Of a stretch of 64,000 bases of DNA, positions 39,387 to 47,980 are shown piece after piece; within the stretch, counting starts at the first letter, position 1, and each line of letters opens with the position of its first letter. The position numbers and the translations under genes are program-made. The stretch is from positions 1-64,000 of the forward strand of contig NZ_JALGRF010000014.1 in assembly GCF_022815725.1 (NCBI RefSeq), in the 5' to 3' direction. The notes under the pieces are model-generated. The model saw only the letters and a program-made list of their open reading frames with translations. It was not told the origin of the DNA and searched no databases. This stretch comes from Streptomyces sp. APSN-46.1. Its GTDB lineage: Bacteria; Actinomycetota; Actinomycetes; Streptomycetales; Streptomycetaceae.

Positions 39387-40601
39387 GTGGGCAAGCCGAA
39401 GGTCGTGCTCGGAGTCAGCGGCGGGATCGCCGCCTACAAGGCGTGCGAGCTGCTGCGCCGGCTGACCGAGTCCGGGCACGAGGTACGGGTCGTCCCCACG
39501 GCGGCGTCCCTGAACTTCGTGGGCGAGGCCACCTGGGCCGCGCTGTCCGGGAACCCGGCCTCCACCGAGGTCTGGGAGACCGTCCACGAGGTCCCGCACG
39601 TCCGCATCGGGCAGGCGGCCGACCTCGTCGTCGTCGCCCCGGCGACCGCCGACCTGCTGGCCAAGGCCGCCCACGGGCTGGCCGACGACCTGCTCACCAA
39701 CACGCTGCTGACCGCGCGCTGTCCGGTGGTCTTCGTACCCGCGATGCACACCGAGATGTGGGAACACCCCGCCACCCAGGAGAACGTGGCCACGCTGCGC
39801 CGGCGCGGAGCCGTCGTCATCGAGCCCGCCGTGGGCCGGCTGACCGGCAAGGACACGGGCAAGGGGCGGCTGCCCGACCCCGACGAGATCTTCGAGGTCT
39901 GCCGCCTTGTCTTGGCGCGCGGGGTGGCCGGGCCCGACCTGGCCGGGCGGCATGTGGTCATCAGCGCCGGCGGCACGCGCGAACCGCTCGACCCGGTCCG
40001 CTTCCTCGGCAACCGCTCCTCCGGCAAGCAGGGCTACGCGCTGGCCCGCACCGCCGCCGCACGCGGGGCCCGGGTCACCCTGGTGGCGGCCAACGCGGCC
40101 CTGGCCGACCCGGCCGGCGTGGACGTCGTACGCGTGGGCACGGCCCTCCAGCTGCGCGAGGCGGTCCTCAAGGCGGCCGGTGACGCCGACGCCGTGGTGA
40201 TGGCCGCGGCCGTGGCCGACTTCCGGCCCGCCGTCTACGCCGACGGGAAGATCAAGAAGAAGGACGGGCAGGAGCCCGCGCCGGTGAACCTTGTGCGAAA
40301 TCCGGACATCCTTGCGGAGATCTCGGCCGAAAGGGCCAAGGAGGGGCAGGTCGTCGTCGGTTTCGCCGCGGAGACGGACGACGTCCTGGCCAACGGGCGG
40401 AACAAACTCGTCCGCAAGGGGTGTGACCTTCTGGTGGTCAATGAGGTAGGTGAGGCCAAGACCTTCGGTTCCGAGGAGAACGAGGCGGTGATCCTCGCAT
40501 CCGATGGGATGGAGCTCCCTGTCGCCCATGGTCCGAAGGAGGTCCTGGCGGACGCCATTTGGGATCAGGTGGTGCCGCGGCTCGCGCCCCGAACGGCCTG
40601 A
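39387..40601 (+). CDS. coaBC: Bifunctional phosphopantothenoylcysteine decarboxylase / phosphopantothenate-cysteine ligase
   Basis: A 404-aa coenzyme A biosynthesis enzyme. The N-terminal FMN-dependent CoaC domain (GVSGGIAAYKACELLRRL; catalytic-site HVRIGQAADL; PAMHTEMW) decarboxylates phosphopantothenoylcysteine. The C-terminal CoaB domain (ISAGGTREPLDPVRFLGNRSSGKQG) ligates cysteine using CTP. The motif PAMHTEMW has His where E. coli has Asn (PAMN); I recall the same in mycobacteria. GTG 39387 follows GAGGAG. It precedes metK. Confidence 0.94.
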   Translation: MGKPKVVLGVSGGIAAYKACELLRRLTESGHEVRVVPTAASLNFVGEATWAALSGNPASTEVWETVHEVPHVRIGQAADLVVVAPATADLLAKAAHGLADDLLTNTLLTARCPVVFVPAMHTEMWEHPATQENVATLRRRGAVVIEPAVGRLTGKDTGKGRLPDPDEIFEVCRLVLARGVAGPDLAGRHVVISAGGTREPLDPVRFLGNRSSGKQGYALARTAAARGARVTLVAANAALADPAGVDVVRVGTALQLREAVLKAAGDADAVVMAAAVADFRPAVYADGKIKKKDGQEPAPVNLVRNPDILAEISAERAKEGQVVVGFAAETDDVLANGRNKLVRKGCDLLVVNEVGEAKTFGSEENEAVILASDGMELPVAHGPKEVLADAIWDQVVPRLAPRTA

Positions 40602-40794
40602 GTGGCGCTCTTCTCTGCGGTAAATCCGTACGCCAGAATGGAGTGCCGCAGGTCACACCTCTCCCATTGGGCGAGACAAGTGGTCCCGTAAACGGTGGCG
40701 ACCGATAAACTGCACCCGGAACGTGATCGGGCGCAGCCTCCGATGTGGTTCCGCCAATGATCAGCCAGCAGCCGCTGCAACCCCAGGGAGCGAT

Positions 40795-42003
40795 GTGTCC
40801 CGCCGCCTCTTTACCTCGGAGTCCGTGACCGAGGGCCACCCCGACAAGATCGCTGACCAGATCAGCGACACGATCCTCGACGCACTCCTCACCGAGGACC
40901 CGACCTCGCGTGTGGCCGTGGAAACCCTCATCACCACCGGCCTCGTGCACATTGCCGGAGAGGTGACGACGAAGGCCTACGCGCCGATCGCGCAGCTCGT
41001 CCGCGACAAGATCCTCGAGATCGGCTACGACTCCTCGAAGAAGGGCTTCGACGGCGCCTCCTGTGGCGTGTCGGTGTCCATCGGCGCCCAGTCCCCGGAC
41101 ATCGCGCAGGGTGTCGACACGGCGTACGAGAAGCGCGTCGAAGGTGATGAGGACGAGCTCGACAAGCAGGGCGCCGGCGACCAGGGCCTGATGTTCGGGT
41201 ACGCCTGCGACGAGACCCCCGAGCTCATGCCGCTCCCGATCCACATCGCGCACCGGCTCTCCCGCCGGCTGTCCGAGGTCCGCAAGAACGGGACCATCCC
41301 GTACCTGCGTCCCGACGGCAAGACCCAGGTCACCATCGAGTACGACGGCGACAAGGCCGTGCGCCTGGACACCGTCGTGGTCTCCTCGCAGCACGCGGCG
41401 GACATCGACCTGGACTCGCTGCTCGCTCCCGACATCCGCGAGTTCGTCGTCGAGCACGTGCTGGCCCAGCTCGTCGAGGACGGCATCAAGCTGGACACCG
41501 AGGGCTACCGCCTGCTGGTGAACCCGACCGGCCGCTTCGAGATCGGCGGTCCGATGGGCGACGCCGGCCTGACCGGCCGCAAGATCATCATCGACACGTA
41601 CGGCGGCATGGCCCGCCACGGCGGCGGTGCCTTCTCGGGCAAGGACCCGTCCAAGGTGGACCGCTCGGCCGCCTACGCGATGCGCTGGGTCGCGAAGAAC
41701 GTGGTCGCCGCCGGCCTCGCCTCGCGCTGCGAGGTCCAGGTCGCGTACGCGATCGGCAAGGCCGAGCCGGTGGGTCTGTTCGTCGAGACCTTCGGTACCG
41801 CCAAGGTCGAGGTCGAGAAGATCGAGGCGGCGATCGGCGAGGTCTTCGACCTGCGTCCGGCCGCGATCATCCGTGACCTGGACCTGCTGCGTCCGATCTA
41901 CGCCCAGACCGCCGCGTACGGCCACTTCGGCCGTGAGCTGCCGGACTTCACCTGGGAGCGCACGGACCGGGTGGACGCCCTGCGCCAGGCCGCCGGCCTG
42001 TAG
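40795..42003 (+). CDS. metK: S-adenosylmethionine synthetase
   Basis: A 402-aa enzyme making SAM from methionine and ATP. Signature features are FTSESVTEGHPDKIADQISD at the start, GAGDQGLMFGYAC and GGGAFSGKDPSKVDRSAAY. GTG 40795 is 5 bases after CAGGGAG and gives the family N-terminus. The 193-base upstream gap shows no SAM riboswitch motif, only ordinary promoter-like sequence. It ends at a hairpin terminator. Confidence 0.97.
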   Translation: MSRRLFTSESVTEGHPDKIADQISDTILDALLTEDPTSRVAVETLITTGLVHIAGEVTTKAYAPIAQLVRDKILEIGYDSSKKGFDGASCGVSVSIGAQSPDIAQGVDTAYEKRVEGDEDELDKQGAGDQGLMFGYACDETPELMPLPIHIAHRLSRRLSEVRKNGTIPYLRPDGKTQVTIEYDGDKAVRLDTVVVSSQHAADIDLDSLLAPDIREFVVEHVLAQLVEDGIKLDTEGYRLLVNPTGRFEIGGPMGDAGLTGRKIIIDTYGGMARHGGGAFSGKDPSKVDRSAAYAMRWVAKNVVAAGLASRCEVQVAYAIGKAEPVGLFVETFGTAKVEVEKIEAAIGEVFDLRPAAIIRDLDLLRPIYAQTAAYGHFGRELPDFTWERTDRVDALRQAAGL

Positions 42004-42018
42004 GACCTGAACACGTAC

Positions 42019-42045
42019 GGCCCCGGACCCTCGCGGTCCGGGGCC
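42019..42045 (+). terminator. metK terminator
   Basis: GGCCCCGGACC and GGTCCGGGGCC form a perfect 11-bp stem with a 5-base loop just after metK. A short direct repeat CCGCATGTGTTCC (about 42045-42057 and 42061-42073) follows. Confidence 0.85.
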
Positions 42046-42115
42046 GCATGTGTTCCTGGACCGCATGTGTTCCCGGGCCCGTCCGTTGTCGGTGGGGTTT
42101 GGTAAGAATGCGGGT

Positions 42116-44248
42116 GTGAGCAGCGCGAACGGATCCGAGCAGCGGGGCGGGGACAAGAGTCCCGGCGGTCCGCCGGAGCAGCTCGCGCTCATCCGGGAGA
42201 TGGTCGCCGAGGCGAAGGCCAAGGCGCCCAAGGCCAAGCCGCGCACCTGGCGGGGCGCGGCCCTCGCCGAGGAGCTGCCGGTCGCCCGGATCCTCGTCAA
42301 CAAGGGCGTCCTCCACCTCGACCAGCTCTGGGACTACGCCGTGCCCGCCGAGCTCTCCGAGGCCGCGCAGCCGGGTGTTCGCGTCCGGGTCCGCTTCGGG
42401 GCCGGCTCCCACCAGGTGCACGGCGGCCGCCGCGAGGGCGGCGGTCTCATCGACGGCTTCATCGTCGAGCGGCGCGCCGAATCCGACTACGACGGGGCGC
42501 TCGCCGCCCTCGCGCACGTCGTCTCGCCCGAGGTGGTCCTCAGCCCCCGCATGCTGGCCCTCGCCCGCGCCGTCGCCGACCGGTACGCGGGCAGCCTGGC
42601 CGACGTGCTCCAGCTCGCCCTGCCCCCGCGCAACGCCCGCGCCGAGGCCAAGCCCTCGCCGGAGCCGCTGCCCCCGCCCGACGCGCCCGAGCCCGCCGGC
42701 TGGGAGCGGTACGGCGCGGGCCCCGCCTTCCTGCGCGCCCTCGCCACCGGCGGGAGCCCGCGCGCCGTGTGGACCGCGCTGCCCGGCCCCGGCTGGGCCG
42801 ACGAACTCGCCCGGGCCATGGCTGCCACCCTCGCCTCCGGCCGGGGCGCCCTCGCCGTCCTGCCCGACGGGCGCACCGCCGCCCGGGTCGACGCGGCGCT
42901 CACCGCCCTGCTCGGCGAGGGGCGGCACGCGCTGCTGACCGCCGAGTCGGGCCCGGAGAAGCGCTACCGCCAATGGCTCGCCGTGAACCGGGGCTCGGTG
43001 CGCGCCGTCATCGGCACCCGGGCCGCGATGTTCGCGCCCCTGAGGGACCTCGGCCTGGTCGCCGTCTGGGACGACGGGGACTCCAGCCACAGCGCCGACA
43101 ACGCGCCCTTCCCGCATGTCCGGGAGGTGCTGGAGCTGCGCGCGGTCAGTGACGGCTGCGGCTTCCTGGCCGGGAGTACGAGCTGCACCGTGGAGGCCGC
43201 ACAGCTCGTCGAGTCCGGCTGGGCGCGGCCGCTGGTCGCCGACCGCGAGACCGTACGGGCCTGCGCGCCCCGGATCCGGACGGTGGGCGACGAGCTGCTG
43301 GCCCGGGACGAGGCGGCGCGGGCCGCGCGGCTGCCGAGCCTGGCGTGGGAGACCGTACGGGAGGGGCTGAAGTCCGGGCCGGTACTGGTGCAGGTGCCGC
43401 GGCGGGGCTATGTGCCCCGGCTGGCCTGCGACCGGTGCCGGACGCCGGCCCGCTGCACGGTGTGCGCCGGGCCGCTGGAGGCCCCCGACGAGCGGGATCT
43501 GCGGTGCGGGTGGTGCGGGCGGGGCGAGCCGTCCTGGCACTGCGAGGAATGCGGCTCGTTCCGGCTGCGGGCCCGGGTGGTGGGTGCCCGGCGGACGGCC
43601 GAGGAGCTGGGGCGGGCCTTCCCCGCCGTGCCCGTACGGACCTCCGGGCGGGATCACGTCCTGGACGAGGTGCCGGACCGGCCGGCGCTGGTGGTCTGCA
43701 CCCCGGGGGCCGAGCCGGTCGCCGCGGGCGAAGGGTACGCGGCGGCGCTGCTGCTGGACGGCTGGGCCATGCTGACCCGGCCCGACCTGCGGGCCGGGGA
43801 GGACGCGCTGCGGCGCTGGATCGGCGCCGCCTCGCTGGTCCGGGGGGACGGGCAGGTCGTCGTGGTCGCCGAGCCGACGCTGCGGCCCGTCCAGGCGCTC
43901 GTGCGGTGGGACCCGGTGGGTCATGCGGTACGGGAGCTCGCGGAGCGGGCTCAGCTGGGGTTCCCGCCGGTGTCCCGGATGGCCGCCGTGGCCGGGCGGG
44001 GTGAGGCCGTCGAGGCCTTCCTGGCCGCCGCCGAACTGCCGCCGGACGCGGAGATCCTGGGCCCGGTGCCGATTGCCGGGCGGCGCGGTGAGGCCTCTCC
44101 GGGGGAGCGGGCGCTGGTCCGCGTCCCGCCGGGCAGCGGGGCGGCCCTGGCGGCGGCCCTGAAGTCGGCCCAGGCGGCGCGGATGGCGCGGGGGGTTCCG
44201 GCGGCGGAGGCGGTCCGGGTCCGCATCGACCCGCTGGATATCGGCTGA
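42116..44248 (+). CDS. priA: Primosomal protein PriA homologue lacking helicase motifs
   Basis: A 710-aa protein. The N-terminal 3'-DNA-binding domain (about 45-165, VARILVNKGVLHLDQLWDYAVP) is followed by a degenerate helicase core. Where PriA has GxTGSGKT there is AVWTALPGPGWADELARAM, and DEEH is replaced by VWDDGD. The zinc-binding cysteines are kept (CDRCRTPARCTVC, CGWCGRGEPSWHCEECG). The ATPase is therefore predicted inactive, as reported for actinobacterial PriA proteins; it may only recruit other restart factors. GTG 42116 is the start. No terminator-like hairpin other than the repeat region follows. Confidence 0.92.
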   Translation: MSSANGSEQRGGDKSPGGPPEQLALIREMVAEAKAKAPKAKPRTWRGAALAEELPVARILVNKGVLHLDQLWDYAVPAELSEAAQPGVRVRVRFGAGSHQVHGGRREGGGLIDGFIVERRAESDYDGALAALAHVVSPEVVLSPRMLALARAVADRYAGSLADVLQLALPPRNARAEAKPSPEPLPPPDAPEPAGWERYGAGPAFLRALATGGSPRAVWTALPGPGWADELARAMAATLASGRGALAVLPDGRTAARVDAALTALLGEGRHALLTAESGPEKRYRQWLAVNRGSVRAVIGTRAAMFAPLRDLGLVAVWDDGDSSHSADNAPFPHVREVLELRAVSDGCGFLAGSTSCTVEAAQLVESGWARPLVADRETVRACAPRIRTVGDELLARDEAARAARLPSLAWETVREGLKSGPVLVQVPRRGYVPRLACDRCRTPARCTVCAGPLEAPDERDLRCGWCGRGEPSWHCEECGSFRLRARVVGARRTAEELGRAFPAVPVRTSGRDHVLDEVPDRPALVVCTPGAEPVAAGEGYAAALLLDGWAMLTRPDLRAGEDALRRWIGAASLVRGDGQVVVVAEPTLRPVQALVRWDPVGHAVRELAERAQLGFPPVSRMAAVAGRGEAVEAFLAAAELPPDAEILGPVPIAGRRGEASPGERALVRVPPGSGAALAAALKSAQAARMARGVPAAEAVRVRIDPLDIG

Positions 44249-44319
44249 CTGGACATCGGCTGAGGGGAGCACCCCCCCTAGCCCTGCCGCTGCGCGGGGC
44301 TGTCCCCTACCCGCCCTTC

Positions 44320-44405
44320 CACCGTTCCCTGGGGCTGCGCCCCAGACCCCCGACGTGCGCTGCGCGCACGTGCCCTCAAACGCCGGGCGGGCTGGATCTA
44401 TCCGG
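44320..44405. repeat. Dispersed intergenic palindromic repeat (copy 4, inverted orientation)
   Basis: The hairpin CCCTGGGGCTGCGCCCCAGACCCC (about 44327-44350, given in short) and CTCAAACGCCGGGCGGGCTG (44375-44394) are diverged reverse-orientation counterparts of the element at 28-73. A GCGCTGCGCGC-type stem (CGTGCGCTGCGCGCACG, 44355-44371) lies between them. It occupies the 257-base gap between priA and the leftward HTH gene. Confidence 0.7.
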
Positions 44406-44505
44406 GCGGGCTGACAACGCCGAACGACCCCGGCGGGGGCGGCCCGTCGGGGTCGGGGGATCGGCTGGGGCCGTCGGGGGTCGGCGTCCCGGCGGCGGGC
44501 GCCGG

Positions 44506-45024
44506 TCAGGCGTTGCGGGGGCCGGGGAAGGCCGGGGAGCGGGGGGCCGCGGCGGCGGAGTCCTCGCGCAGGGGCTGGGGCGGGACCGAGCGGGCGGCGG
44601 GGACCGTGTGGAGCGGTCCCAGGGCCCTCGTGGCCGTACTCTCGGCCAGCGGCTCGGCGGAGGATTCGGCGGCCTGCGCGCGGCGGGCGCCGTAGCGGCG
44701 GTGCACGGCCTGCTTGGTGACCCCGAGCGCCGAGCCGACCGCGTCCCACGAGAAGCCGAGCGAGCGGTCGAAGTCCACCGCGGCGGTGACCAGAGTCTCG
44801 ACGCTGTCCCGCAGCTCCTGCGCGAGGCGGACGGTGGGAGCGGGAGCCCTTCCGTAGACGACGAAGCCCGTGGAGGGACCGGAGCGGCGCGGGCGGTACA
44901 CATTGCCGAGCTGGGCGGTGAGCGTACGCAGAGCATCCACCTGCCGGCGAACCCGCTCGATGTCCCGCACCAAGAGGTGCAGGCTGGCCCGTGCTTGGGC
45001 GTCGTGGGTGGCGTGGTCGGCCAT
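44506..45024 (-). CDS. Small helix-turn-helix protein of unknown function
   Basis: A 172-aa protein with a helical N-terminus (LHLLVRDIERVRRQVDALRTLTAQLG), an Arg/Leu-rich middle, and a homeodomain-like HTH at about 105-128 (LGFSWDAVGSALGVTKQAVHRRYG). The last 45 residues are Ala/Pro/Ser-rich and low complexity. It looks like a DNA-binding protein; target and ligand are unknown. It is transcribed away from fmt. I recall similar proteins at this location in other Streptomyces. Confidence 0.75.
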   Translation of the reverse strand: MADHATHDAQARASLHLLVRDIERVRRQVDALRTLTAQLGNVYRPRRSGPSTGFVVYGRAPAPTVRLAQELRDSVETLVTAAVDFDRSLGFSWDAVGSALGVTKQAVHRRYGARRAQAAESSAEPLAESTATRALGPLHTVPAARSVPPQPLREDSAAAAPRSPAFPGPRNA

Positions 45025-45276
45025 GAAGAAGCCTCTCGAACCGGTGCTGAAGAGCGGATCGGGCCGCAGACACCGTTCTCATCGCGGCCCGGTTTCGGTC
45101 AATCTCTCTTGACCAACGCGCCACCCGGCGCCCAGGTCACGCTATGGGGGCGTGTCGGCATATGCGAGAGGCGCGCGTGTACGTGTACGCCCCCTCAACC
45201 TCGCAGGTGGGCGGCCCAGCGGCCACCCCATAGACTTGGCCGCTGCTGACAGCCGAGATAGCGAGGTAGGACCCCA

Positions 45277-46221
45277 GTGAAGCTCGTCTTCGCAGGCACC
45301 CCCGAGGTTGCCGTGCCCGCCCTGGACGCCCTGATCGCCTCCGGGCGGCACGAGGTCGCGGCCGTCATCACCCGGCCCGACGCACCGGCCGGCCGCGGTC
45401 GCCGCCTCGTCGCCAGCCCCGTCGCCGAGCGCGCCGAGGAGGCGGGGATCGAGGTCCTCAAGCCGGTCCGGCCGCGCGACCCCGACTTCCAGGCCCGGCT
45501 GCGCGAGATCGACCCGGACTGCTGCCCGGTCGTCGCGTACGGCGCGCTGATCCCGAAGAGCGCTCTGGAGATCCCCCGCCGCGGGTGGGTCAACCTGCAC
45601 TTCTCGCTGCTGCCCGCGTGGCGCGGAGCCGCGCCCGTCCAGCACTCGATCATGGCCGGCGACCAGGTCACCGGCGCCTCCACCTTCCTCATCGAGGAGG
45701 GCCTGGACTCCGGGCCCGTCTACGGGCACCTGACCGAGGAGATCCGCCCCACCGACACCAGCGGCGACCTGCTGACCCGCCTCGCCTTCGCGGGTGCCGG
45801 GCTGCTCGCCGCCACCATGGACGGCATCGAGGACGGCACCCTGCGCGCCGTCCCGCAGCCGGCCGACGGGATCTCGCTCGCGCCGAAGATCACCGTCGAG
45901 GACGCCCGGATCGACTGGAAGGCCCCCGCGATGCGCGCCGACCGCGTGGTGCGCGGCTGCACGCCCGCGCCGGGCGCGTGGACCGTCTTCCGCGGTGAGC
46001 GGCTCAAGGTGATCTCGGTCGGCCTGGTGACCGACCGCACCGACCTGAAGCCCGGCGAGCTGTCCCCGGCGAAGAACCACGTCCACGTCGGCACCGGCTC
46101 GCACGCCGTGGAGCTGCTCTGGGTACAGCCGCAGGGCAAGAAGCCGATGAAGGGCGCCGACTGGGCGCGCGGCGTGCGGATCGCTCCCGGCGAGCGGCTC
46201 GGCGGGGCCGACGTAGGCTGA
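45277..46221 (+). CDS. fmt: Methionyl-tRNA formyltransferase
   Basis: A 314-aa enzyme formylating initiator Met-tRNA with 10-formyl-THF. It has the N-terminal LVFAGTPEVAVPAL, catalytic NLHFSLLPAWRGAAPVQHSI and the C-terminal OB-like domain (about 210-310). The GTG start is at 45277. rsmB follows after 94 bases containing three GCAGTTTCG-like repeats. Confidence 0.96.
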   Translation: MKLVFAGTPEVAVPALDALIASGRHEVAAVITRPDAPAGRGRRLVASPVAERAEEAGIEVLKPVRPRDPDFQARLREIDPDCCPVVAYGALIPKSALEIPRRGWVNLHFSLLPAWRGAAPVQHSIMAGDQVTGASTFLIEEGLDSGPVYGHLTEEIRPTDTSGDLLTRLAFAGAGLLAATMDGIEDGTLRAVPQPADGISLAPKITVEDARIDWKAPAMRADRVVRGCTPAPGAWTVFRGERLKVISVGLVTDRTDLKPGELSPAKNHVHVGTGSHAVELLWVQPQGKKPMKGADWARGVRIAPGERLGGADVG

Positions 46222-46229
46222 TCGCAGTC

Positions 46230-46270
46230 GCAGTTTTGCGGCAGCGGCAGTTTCGGCCGCCGCAGTTTCG
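46230..46270 (+). repeat. Three GCAGTTTCG-type repeats between fmt and rsmB
   Basis: GCAGTTTTG (46230-46238), GCAGTTTCG (46247-46255) and GCAGTTTCG (46262-46270) recur at 17- and 15-base spacing in a 94-base gap that is AT-richer than average. They may be protein-binding sites or simple slippage. Confidence 0.55.
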
Positions 46271-46315
46271 TACGCGCATACCCGCAGCACCTCGTAAACC
46301 CGGAGCACCTTTCAC

Positions 46316-47776
46316 GTGAGCGAACAGTCCAGTCCCCGTCGCGGCGCCGCAGGCGAGCGGCAGGCCAAGCCGCACCGCCGGCCCAAGAAGGACCCGGTCC
46401 GGATGCTGGCCTTCGAGGTGCTGCGGGCGGTGGACGAGCGCGACGCCTACGCGAACCTCGTCCTGCCGCCGCTGCTGCGCAAGGCCCGGCAGGACGAGAG
46501 CTTCCAGGCCCGGGACGCGGCGCTGGCCACCGAGCTCGTCTACGGGACGCTGCGCCGCCAGGGGACGTACGACGCCGTCATCTCCGCCTGCGTCGACCGG
46601 CCGCTGCGGGAGGTGGACCCGCCGGTGCTCGACGTGCTCTCGCTCGGCGCGCACCAGCTGCTGGGAACCCGCATCCCGACGCACGCGGCGGTCTCCGCGA
46701 GCGTGGAACTGGCCCGCGTGGTGCTCGGGGACGGGCGCGCCAAGTTCGTGAACGCCGTGCTGCGGAAGATCGCCGCGCACGATCTGGACGGCTGGCTGGA
46801 ACGGGTGGCCCCGCCCTACGAGGAGGACGCCGAGGAGCACCTCGCGGTCTACCACTCGCACCCGCGCTGGGTCGTCAGCGCGCTGTGGGACGCCCTGGGC
46901 GGCGGGCGCGCCGGCATCGAGGACCTGCTGGAGGCCGACAACGAGCGGCCCGAGGTGACGCTGGTGGCGCGGCCGGGGCGGTCCACGCCAGAGGAGCTGG
47001 TGGCGGCCGTCGGCGAGGACTCGGCACTGCCGGGGCGCTGGTCCCCGTACGCCGTCCGGATGGCCGAGGGCGGCGAGCCGGGCGCGCTGGAGGCGGTGCG
47101 CGACGGGCGCGCCGGTGTGCAGGACGAGGGCAGCCAGCTGGTGGCGATGGCCATGGCGGCCGTGCCCGTGGAGGGCCGCGACGAGCGCTGGCTGGACGGC
47201 TGCGCGGGACCGGGCGGCAAGGCGGCGCTGCTGGGCGCCCTCGCGGCGCAGCGCGGGGCGTTCCTGCTGGCCTCGGAGAAGCAGCCGCACCGGGCGCGCC
47301 TGGTCGACAGGGCCCTGCACGGCAACCCGGGGCCGTACCAGGTCATCGCCGCGGACGGGACGCGGCCGCCGTGGCGGCCGGGCTCCTTCGACCGGGTCCT
47401 GATGGACGTGCCCTGCTCGGGCCTGGGCGCGCTGCGCCGCCGCCCGGAGGCGCGCTGGCGTCGCCGGCCCCAGGATATGGAGGGCTTCGCGCCGCTCCAG
47501 CGGGGGCTGTTGCGGGAGGCGCTGTCGGCGGTGCGCGTGGGCGGTGTCGTGGGCTACGCGACCTGCTCGCCGCACCTGGCGGAGACCCGGGTGGTCGTGG
47601 ACGACGTCCTGAAGGGCCGGGGCGCGGGAGCGTCGCCGGTGTCGGCCGAACTGATCGACGCCCGCCCGTACATGGCGGGCGTCCCGGCCCTGGGCGACGG
47701 CCCGGACGTGCAGTTGTGGCCGCACCTGCACGGGACGGACGCGATGTACCTCGCGCTGCTGCGCCGCACCGCGTAG
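46316..47776 (+). CDS. rsmB: 16S rRNA (cytosine-967-C5)-methyltransferase RsmB
   Basis: A 486-aa SAM-dependent enzyme. The N-terminal NusB-like RNA-binding domain (DPVRMLAFEVLRAVDERDAYANLVLP) precedes the methyltransferase domain with SAM loop LDGCAGPGGKAALLGAL. The two catalytic cysteines are in DVPCSGLGALRRRPE and GYATCSPH. GTG 46316 is the start. A hairpin terminator follows the stop by 3 bases. Confidence 0.95.
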   Translation: MSEQSSPRRGAAGERQAKPHRRPKKDPVRMLAFEVLRAVDERDAYANLVLPPLLRKARQDESFQARDAALATELVYGTLRRQGTYDAVISACVDRPLREVDPPVLDVLSLGAHQLLGTRIPTHAAVSASVELARVVLGDGRAKFVNAVLRKIAAHDLDGWLERVAPPYEEDAEEHLAVYHSHPRWVVSALWDALGGGRAGIEDLLEADNERPEVTLVARPGRSTPEELVAAVGEDSALPGRWSPYAVRMAEGGEPGALEAVRDGRAGVQDEGSQLVAMAMAAVPVEGRDERWLDGCAGPGGKAALLGALAAQRGAFLLASEKQPHRARLVDRALHGNPGPYQVIAADGTRPPWRPGSFDRVLMDVPCSGLGALRRRPEARWRRRPQDMEGFAPLQRGLLREALSAVRVGGVVGYATCSPHLAETRVVVDDVLKGRGAGASPVSAELIDARPYMAGVPALGDGPDVQLWPHLHGTDAMYLALLRRTA

Positions 47777-47779
47777 CGG

Positions 47780-47804
47780 GGCCGGGCCCGGTGCGGGCCC
47801 GGCC
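47780..47804 (+). terminator. rsmB terminator
   Basis: GGCCGGGCCC and GGGCCCGGCC form a perfect 10-bp stem with a 5-base loop directly after the rsmB stop codon. Confidence 0.8.
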
Positions 47805-47903
47805 GTAAGCGGTCTCGGGGCGCCCGACCGGCGGAAACGGCTGAATCAACCCTCGCTCGTCATCGGCGAGTTCACCTTGCCCGGATTCGCGCGGTTCACG
47901 ACT

Positions 47904-47933
47904 GGCGAGTCCTTGCCATGGCGAGGACTTGCC
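47904..47933. promoter_or_regulatory. 30-base imperfect palindrome upstream of the secreted protease
   Basis: GGCGAGTCCTTGCCAT and GGCGAGGACTTGCC (joined at ATGG) form an inverted repeat with two mismatches that would pair as G-U in RNA. It lies 47 bases upstream of the protease ATG and is a good candidate operator. The related GGCGAGTTC motif at 47862-47870 may be a half-site. Confidence 0.5.
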
Positions 47934-47980
47934 GTCATCAGGCCTTCACGTCGGCGTTGCCGGGCCGATAGACCCATGGC

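Noticed and set aside
40602..40794. Possible SAM riboswitch upstream of metK
   Set aside because: No SAM-I/IV-type conserved core or stacked helices could be found in the 193 bases; it reads as an ordinary promoter region.
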